Below are positions 59,612 to 64,000 of a DNA stretch of 64,000 nt, piece after piece. Position 1 is the stretch's first letter. Each line of letters opens with the position of its first letter. The stretch lies in NCBI RefSeq assembly GCF_015182315.1, contig NZ_PRDL01000001.1:1364001-1428000 (forward strand), read 5' to 3'. A model generated the notes under the pieces. It ran no database searches and had not been told where the DNA came from. It saw only the letters and a program-made list of their open reading frames with translations. The DNA is from Cellvibrio polysaccharolyticus. Lineage in GTDB: Bacteria; Pseudomonadota; Gammaproteobacteria; Pseudomonadales; Cellvibrionaceae. Position numbers and translations under genes: made by a program.

Positions 59612-60669
59612 TACACGGTCTCCGTTACTTTGCGCAGGTGAGGGGGTTGGTCCGGATTGTAACCGCGTGCAATAGAGAGCGCATTGGCCATGCGATAAAA
59701 ACTTTGTACCGCCAATAGCGGTGCGATAACAGGATCTGCCTGATCTACCACCGGCAATGCACCGGGGCCCTGATAGCCTTCACTGGCTACCATCAGTTTT
59801 GCATTACGCGCCTGGAAGTCATCAATCAAGGCATCGGTGCTGACGGTGGTTTGATCCTGCTGGGAAAAAATCAGCACCGGAAAACCTTCGCCGACAATTG
59901 CCATAGGGCCGTGTTTTACTTCGGCGGCACTGAAAGCTTCGGCATGCAAACCGCAGGTTTCTTTTAATTTCAGTGCTGCCTCCTGAGCGGCGCCAAAACC
60001 TATGCCACGACCAATGACAAATAAATTGCGGGCATCGCGCAGGGTGTCAACGGCGCTTTGCCAGTCGCATTGCCAGGCTTTGCCCAGCGCTTGCGGTAAT
60101 GCTTGTACGGTTTGCTGCAAGGGCTGATCGTCGGACCAGACGGCAACCAATTGCAAAATGGCAGCCAGAGTGCCGAGGTAGGATTTGGTTGCCGCCACAC
60201 TTTTTTCTGCACCGGCGCGCAACGGAATAACAATATCCACCAGCGCTGCAAGAGGAGAGTCTTCCACGTTAACGAAAGCCAGGGTTAGTGCGCCCGCTTC
60301 TTTTGCCTGGGTGACGCTGGCGAGCAGGTCAGGGCTTTTTCCGGACTGGGAGATCGCGATGTAGAGCGTGCCTTCCAGGCGTTGACGGGCGCTGTAAATG
60401 GATGTCACCGACGGTGCCGCCGACGAAGTTAACAAGCCCACACGGGTTTCAAACAGGTATTTGGCATAAGTGGCTGCATGGTCTGAACTGCCGCGAGCGC
60501 AGGTGACAATCGCGTTAGGTGCGAAGGCTTTTATTCGCTCTACGGCGGCTTTTAACAGCGGCGCATTTTCAGTCAGCTGGCGGGCAACCACCGCGGCTGC
60601 ATCGGCGGCTTCCTGAAACATCAGGGTCGTTTCCGGCTGAATGGCGGTGGTATCGGGTGTCGAAGACAT
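59611..60669 (-). CDS. nagB: Glucosamine-6-phosphate deaminase, type II (SIS family)
   Basis: This 352-residue protein has two SIS domains and converts glucosamine 6-phosphate to fructose 6-phosphate and ammonia. The motifs are CARGSSDHAATYAKYLFE (about 60), SQSGKSPDLLASV, KSVAATKSYLGTLAA and RGIGFGAAQEAALKLKETC, with no glutaminase domain. This is the SIS-type NagB-II, common in alteromonads and Shewanella, not the E. coli NagB fold. ATG 60669 is preferred, though TTG 60675 is possible. The nag operator lies 32 bases upstream. Confidence 0.9.
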   Translation of the reverse strand: MSSTPDTTAIQPETTLMFQEAADAAAVVARQLTENAPLLKAAVERIKAFAPNAIVTCARGSSDHAATYAKYLFETRVGLLTSSAAPSVTSIYSARQRLEGTLYIAISQSGKSPDLLASVTQAKEAGALTLAFVNVEDSPLAALVDIVIPLRAGAEKSVAATKSYLGTLAAILQLVAVWSDDQPLQQTVQALPQALGKAWQCDWQSAVDTLRDARNLFVIGRGIGFGAAQEAALKLKETCGLHAEAFSAAEVKHGPMAIVGEGFPVLIFSQQDQTTVSTDALIDDFQARNAKLMVASEGYQGPGALPVVDQADPVIAPLLAVQSFYRMANALSIARGYNPDQPPHLRKVTETV

Positions 60670-60700
60670 AAGCAAATTTGCCTCTGAAGGAAGTGGTTAA

Positions 60701-60741
60701 GACAACGTTGTCATTGTGGACTGCTTTCCGGGGGATGTAAA
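60701..60741 (-). promoter_or_regulatory. nagB-nagA promoter with LacI-type nag operator
   Basis: On the minus strand, TTTACA (60736-60741) and CACAAT (60713-60718) are 17 bases apart. The palindrome GACAACGTTGTC (60701-60712) begins immediately after the -10 and covers the start point. A repressor there would block initiation. The site is identical to that of nagK. Confidence 0.75.
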
Positions 60742-60823
60742 GCCTTGGCTGAAGGAGTTTTAATGGGGGATTGAAACAGGCAGTAAACGAGCAGAGGTTA
60801 AGGGCGGCAGTTTTCCGGAAGGG

Positions 60824-61138
60824 TTATTCTTCAACCCACTCCCAACGCAACGGTTGGCCAAAGTCGTCGAGAATAATTTTCTTCTTCGGGCGCGGTTTAT
60901 GAGTAGGGCGATGCGGAGCCGGTTTTTTTCGGGATTCTATCGCGGCCACTACGTCTGACACCAGCGTGCGGTCTTCGCTGGGCGGCCCTATAAATACATG
61001 GCGAAGCGGCGCCGAAGTATCTTCCCGACCGCTAATACCGCGAGGTATTTCAGCCACAGCTCCCCCTTGATGCAAAAAGGCATCAATTTGTTCCTGTAGC
61101 TCATTGCGTATTTCACGCTTGGTTTTGGTTGGCTTCAT
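60824..61138 (-). CDS. Hypothetical protein (104 aa)
   Basis: A small, basic and probably partly disordered protein: KREIRNELQEQIDAFLHQGGAVAEIPRGISGRED in the first third, then VFIGPPSEDRTLVSDVVAAIESRKK, a Lys/Pro-rich linker and a terminal LDDFGQPLRWEWVEE. Similar short frames starting with this helix and a GGxVxxIPRGISG motif occur in pseudomonads, but I do not know a function. It is not part of the nag operon. Confidence 0.7.
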   Translation of the reverse strand: MKPTKTKREIRNELQEQIDAFLHQGGAVAEIPRGISGREDTSAPLRHVFIGPPSEDRTLVSDVVAAIESRKKPAPHRPTHKPRPKKKIILDDFGQPLRWEWVEE

Positions 61139-61439
61139 AAAAGCAATATCGGTTGCGGTGAGTCGAACAAAACGGCCTTTCGACCCTTACGGAATGTGCC
61201 GATGCCATGGCTGTACTTTGACGTGACATAAGGCAGGCCTTAAACCCTTATGGTGGATCTGTTTATCGCTATGTCGGTCAAGGCTGCATCGGCGCGCATC
61301 GTGCAGCATATCAGTGCAGCGCTTTACCGGGCAAATGAAGCCCCGGGTTGTGGTCGCTTTTCTCGCAATCAACCGCCGCTTTGGTTAGACTGCGCGGCTG
61401 TTTCTCCTATACCGACCCTGAAGTCCGGCTTGCTATCTC
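61139..61439. other. Intergenic region between a hypothetical gene and queE
   Basis: This 301-base region separates a leftward from a rightward gene and must hold both promoters. I see no strong -35/-10 pair and no preQ1-riboswitch-like pattern before queE. Nothing else is supported. Confidence 0.3.
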
Positions 61440-62090
61440 ATGACTGACGCAACACTCAAAATCACTGAAATTTTCTATTCCTTGCAGGGCGAATCCAACA
61501 CCGTAGGGTTGCCCACGGTTTTTGTGCGCCTCACCGGGTGTCCGTTGCGTTGCGGCTATTGTGATTCCGAGTACGCCTTTTATGGCGGTACTCGTATGTC
61601 CCTCGATGCCATTTGTGATGAAGTTGCCAGCCACAATCCCCGCTACATTTGTGTCACCGGTGGCGAGCCCCTGGCGCAACGCGAATGTTTGACCTTGCTC
61701 ACCCGCTTGTGTGATGCCGGTTATGACGTGTCGCTGGAAACCAGTGGTGCCTTGCCGATCGATAATGTTGACCCGCGCGTTAGCCGGGTGGTTGACCTGA
61801 AAACACCGGGGTCGGATGAGGTGGCGCGCAACCGTTATGAAAACATGGCGTTGTTGACCGCCCGCGATCAGGTCAAGTTTGTGATTTGCAGCCGGGAAGA
61901 TTACGAATGGGCGCGCTTCAAGGTGGATGAATATGCCCTTGTGCAGCGCGCAGGCGAAGTCTTGTTTTCACCGGCATTCGGGCAAATAACGCCGCTCTCT
62001 TTGGCAGAGTGGATTCTGGCGGATAATTTGCCGGTGCGTTTCCAATTGCAATTGCACAAATTGCTATGGAATGACGCCCCCGGACACTAA
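61440..62090 (+). CDS. queE: 7-carboxy-7-deazaguanine synthase (radical SAM)
   Basis: This 216-residue enzyme forms 7-carboxy-7-deazaguanine for queuosine. The radical-SAM cluster motif is TGCPLRCGYCDSEYAF (C-x3-C-x2-C, about residues 31-38), followed by VTGGEPLAQ. The terminal FQLQLHKLLWNDAPGH is typical. queC follows after 30 bases, giving a queEC operon. It starts at ATG 61440; a longer upstream frame is absent. Confidence 0.94.
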   Translation: MTDATLKITEIFYSLQGESNTVGLPTVFVRLTGCPLRCGYCDSEYAFYGGTRMSLDAICDEVASHNPRYICVTGGEPLAQRECLTLLTRLCDAGYDVSLETSGALPIDNVDPRVSRVVDLKTPGSDEVARNRYENMALLTARDQVKFVICSREDYEWARFKVDEYALVQRAGEVLFSPAFGQITPLSLAEWILADNLPVRFQLQLHKLLWNDAPGH

Positions 62091-62120
62091 CAGCGTGGCA
62101 GTCAATAAGGCGAGGTGGAT

Positions 62121-62804
62121 ATGAGTCAAAAGAAAGCCGTTATTCTGGTTTCCGGTGGTCTGGATTCCACCACGGTGCTGGCCATCGCCCGAAGCCAGGG
62201 CTATGCCTGTTACACCATCAGTTTTGATTATGGGCAGCGGCACAGGGCTGAATTGCTGGCCGCCAGTCGTACTGCCACCTTGTTGGGCAGCGTGCAGCAT
62301 AAGGTGGTCACTCTGGATTTGCGCAGCATTGGCGGTTCGGCGTTAACCGATGACAGCCTCGCCGTACCGGAAGAAGAAACCGCCGGCATTCCGGTCACTT
62401 ATGTACCCGCCCGTAATACGGTGTTTTTATCCATCGCGCTGGGTTGGGCCGAAGTGCTGGGCGCCAACGACATTTTTATTGGTGTTAACGCGGTAGATTT
62501 TTCCGGCTACCCGGATTGTCGCCCGGAATATATTCAGGCCTATGAAACCATGGCCAATCTGGCCACCCGTGCCGGCGTAGAAGGGCAGGCGTTACGGATA
62601 CAGGCGCCGCTGATGAACATGAGCAAAGCTGAAATCGTTAAGCTGGGTTTAACGCTGGGCATTGACTATGGAACTACCGTCTCCTGCTATCAGGCGACGG
62701 AAGAGGGGCTTGCATGCGGTGTCTGTGACAGTTGCCGGTTGCGGCGTATCGGTTTTGAGCAGGCGGGTATTAAAGATCCAACCCGTTATCAGTCCGGTGC
62801 ATAA
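62121..62804 (+). CDS. queC: 7-cyano-7-deazaguanine synthase
   Basis: This 227-residue enzyme turns 7-carboxy-7-deazaguanine into preQ0 with ATP and ammonia. The PP-loop is LVSGGLDSTTVLA (residues 10-22). The zinc cysteines lie in SCYQATEEGLACGVCDSC (C-x10-C-x2-C-x2-C), followed by RLRRIGFEQAG. ATG 62121 has AAGGCGAGG just before it; the GTG at 62115 is less likely. Confidence 0.94.
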   Translation: MSQKKAVILVSGGLDSTTVLAIARSQGYACYTISFDYGQRHRAELLAASRTATLLGSVQHKVVTLDLRSIGGSALTDDSLAVPEEETAGIPVTYVPARNTVFLSIALGWAEVLGANDIFIGVNAVDFSGYPDCRPEYIQAYETMANLATRAGVEGQALRIQAPLMNMSKAEIVKLGLTLGIDYGTTVSCYQATEEGLACGVCDSCRLRRIGFEQAGIKDPTRYQSGA

Positions 62805-63052
62805 GCTCGCGCTGCTCTTATGGTTTTATTTTGCTAACCAACTGTCGTCAGGCATCAAAACAGTTATTTAATAGCTGCTTTAAAAGGTAACGGACGACAG
62901 GCGGGGTAAGCTTTCTTCCTGCCGTTGTACGGGGTTTAACGCATCAGGCATTGCACCGGTGCGCTGCCGGTTGAATAGCAATTCAGGCAATTTCGACGGG
63001 CGAACAAAAAATATTCAGCTAAAAGTTTTTTTAATTTTTTTTATTCAAGCGC

Positions 63053-63080
63053 TTGTTTTCCTCAGAAAAATCATTAATAT
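63053..63080 (+). promoter_or_regulatory. tRNA-Lys promoter
   Basis: TTGTTT (63053-63058) and TAATAT (63075-63080) are 16 bases apart, followed by the GC-rich discriminator ACGCGCC, as is typical for stringently controlled tRNA promoters. Transcription would start close to 63088, seven bases before the tRNA. The rest of 62805-63052 holds nothing I can support. Confidence 0.65.
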
Positions 63081-63094
63081 ACGCGCCTCACTCA

Positions 63095-63170
63095 GGGTCG
63101 TTAGCTCAGTCGGTAGAGCAGTTGGCTTTTAACCAATTGGTCGCTGGTTCGAATCCAGCACGACCCACCA
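63095..63170 (+). tRNA. tRNA-Lys(TTT), copy 1
   Basis: This 76-base gene has the full cloverleaf: acceptor GGGTCGT/ACGACCC, D-arm with AGCTCAGTCGGTAGAGC, anticodon arm TTGGC-TTTTAAC-CAA with anticodon TTT (Lys), and T-arm GGTTCGAATCC. CCA is encoded. The variable loop is five bases. It is identical to copy 2, 62 bases downstream, and both are probably in one transcript. Confidence 0.97.
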
Positions 63171-63232
63171 CTTTTAAAAATCTTTGCCAGCAACACCCGG
63201 CGAAGACAGATTGTAGAAAAACCGGTTTACCC

Positions 63233-63308
63233 GGGTCGTTAGCTCAGTCGGTAGAGCAGTTGGCTTTTAACCAATTGGTCGCTGGTTCGAATCCAGCACG
63301 ACCCACCA
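63233..63308 (+). tRNA. tRNA-Lys(TTT), copy 2
   Basis: It is identical base for base to the copy at 63095, with an encoded CCA end. It is followed by an intrinsic terminator within ten bases, so the two form a short operon. The spacer shows no gene. Confidence 0.97.
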
Positions 63309-63314
63309 CCTTCT

Positions 63315-63344
63315 AAAAAGGGATGCCCATGGCATCCCTTTTTT
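63315..63344 (+). terminator. Intrinsic terminator of the tRNA-Lys operon
   Basis: GGGATGCC-CAT-GGCATCCC is flanked by AAAAA and TTTTTT. Confidence 0.9.
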
Positions 63345-63525
63345 ATTGCTCGTTATTTTGCAGTTGACGTCCTTCGGGCGGCCGCGCAGGCGGCATTTAA
63401 ATGGCTCCCGGCTATTTTTTTATTACGCCATTCCGGCATCAAATTTTTTTGCTATACCCTGAGAATGAATCGAAGCAGTCGGCTCATGGTAGACTGTCTG
63501 CTCACAGCACGTGGTGGTGAAATCT

Positions 63526-64000
63526 ATGGCGGCAAATAAAGTCAGTCTTGCAGACAATAATGTTGATGCAGCAGCCGAGCTGGTTCGTCAGCATCTGGCC
63601 CATGCATGGGATACCCCGGCACATACGCCGGAAGAGGAAGAAGCGCTTAAAAATCAAATCAAAGCGCTGTTAAAAAAACACAATGCGGTGTTGGTTGCGC
63701 ATTACTACACCGATCCGGTGATTCAGGCGCTGGCCGAAGAAACCGGTGGCTGCGTTTCCGACTCGCTGGAGATGGCGCGCTTCGGTAAAAACCATCCCGC
63801 CGAAACGCTGGTGGTTGCCGGCGTAAAATTTATGGGCGAAACGGCAAAAATCCTCACCCCTGAAAAGCGCGTGTTGATGCCAACCCTGGAGGCGACCTGT
63901 TCGCTGGACCTGGGTTGCCCGATTGAAGAGTTCTCGGCATTTTGCGATCAACACCCTGACCGCGAAGTGGTGGTCTATGCCAACACCTCGGCTGCCGTAA
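63526..64000 (+). CDS. nadA: Quinolinate synthase NadA, N-terminal part (cut by window)
   Basis: The first 158 codons of quinolinate synthase, which condenses iminoaspartate and dihydroxyacetone phosphate on a 4Fe-4S cluster in NAD synthesis. AHYYTDPVIQALAEETGGCVSDSLEMARF, the GVKFMGETAKIL loop and LPEATCSLDLGC-type residues (here LEATCSLDLGC, with a cluster Cys) are visible, followed by VVVYANTSAAV at the edge. The downstream half is outside the window. GTGGTGA before the ATG is a modest ribosome site. Confidence 0.95.
   Translation, partial: MAANKVSLADNNVDAAAELVRQHLAHAWDTPAHTPEEEEALKNQIKALLKKHNAVLVAHYYTDPVIQALAEETGGCVSDSLEMARFGKNHPAETLVVAGVKFMGETAKILTPEKRVLMPTLEATCSLDLGCPIEEFSAFCDQHPDREVVVYANTSAAV

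Noticed and set aside
61139..61439. preQ1 riboswitch before queE
   Set aside because: No short pseudoknot pattern with the conserved loop is visible before the start codon.
63053..63316. Open frame of 87 codons across the tRNA genes with a repeated peptide
   Set aside because: The repeat is the translation of the two identical tRNA-Lys genes. It is a well-known spurious type.

Overview
The window reads as a chromosomal segment of a Gram-negative gammaproteobacterium, most likely of the Cellvibrio/Cellvibrionaceae type. This is inferred from the serine-tract linkers in a surface lipoprotein, a GlcNAc cluster of the nagK/nagP/nagX/nagA/nagB-II kind, FNR with a Pseudomonas-like cysteine pattern, minCDE with a TTG-started minD, and RibBA with a dead second half beside a separate RibA. 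It is almost entirely housekeeping DNA at high coding density. I see no prophage, insertion sequence, plasmid function, CRISPR array or rRNA operon.

Layout. 1-156: end of a DUF2333 gene. 157-751: a 595-base non-coding stretch with two palindromes, a promoter-like site and a candidate small RNA. 752-4893: serC, serA, a NIF3-like gene, a CoA-type NUDIX hydrolase and a dienelactone hydrolase. 5233-9630: fadD, a QmcA-type SPFH protein, NfeD and a patatin. 9706-15332: sulfite reductase cysI with DUF934, small membrane proteins, a pseudouridine synthase and a DesK/DesR-like two-component pair. 15546-21859: YqhA, a DUF3300 lipoprotein, minCDE, a DEDDh exonuclease and a HerA-like ATPase. 22101-28100: a RoxA-like di-haem cytochrome, glyA, an RDD protein, a diguanylate cyclase and an orphan solute-binding protein. 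28182-36505: nrdR-ribD-ribE-ribBA-ribH-nusB-thiL-pgpA, an aspartic protease, ribA and dapB. 36670-45745: a seven-bladed FG-GAP lipoprotein, a membrane protein with its winged-helix partner, galTK, bolA, trhO and small genes. 45877-51982 (minus strand): DUF4202, fnr, purK, purE, rdgC, fklB and an AI-2E exporter-family protein. 52319-60669: an orphan solute-binding protein, DUF3014 and the GlcNAc regulon. 60824-64000: a hypothetical gene, queE, queC, two identical tRNA-Lys genes and the start of nadA.

How the genes work together. The GlcNAc genes cover uptake (NagP), phosphorylation (NagK), deacetylation (NagA) and deamination/isomerisation (NagB-II), plus the membrane protein NagX. Two promoters in this cluster carry the same perfect palindrome GACAACGTTGTC, which fits control by one LacI-type regulator encoded elsewhere. 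The riboflavin genes form a near-complete pathway in which the separate RibA must supply GTP cyclohydrolase II activity. fnr has a perfect FNR box in front of it.

The most unusual non-coding signal is a pair of about 132-bp elements (21892-22023 and 42461-42591). Each has a perfect 28-bp inverted repeat. The arms differ between copies at seven positions, every difference is compensated on the other arm, and the cores are nearly identical. A second theme is a set of long, perfect hairpins without T-tracts just after stop codons.
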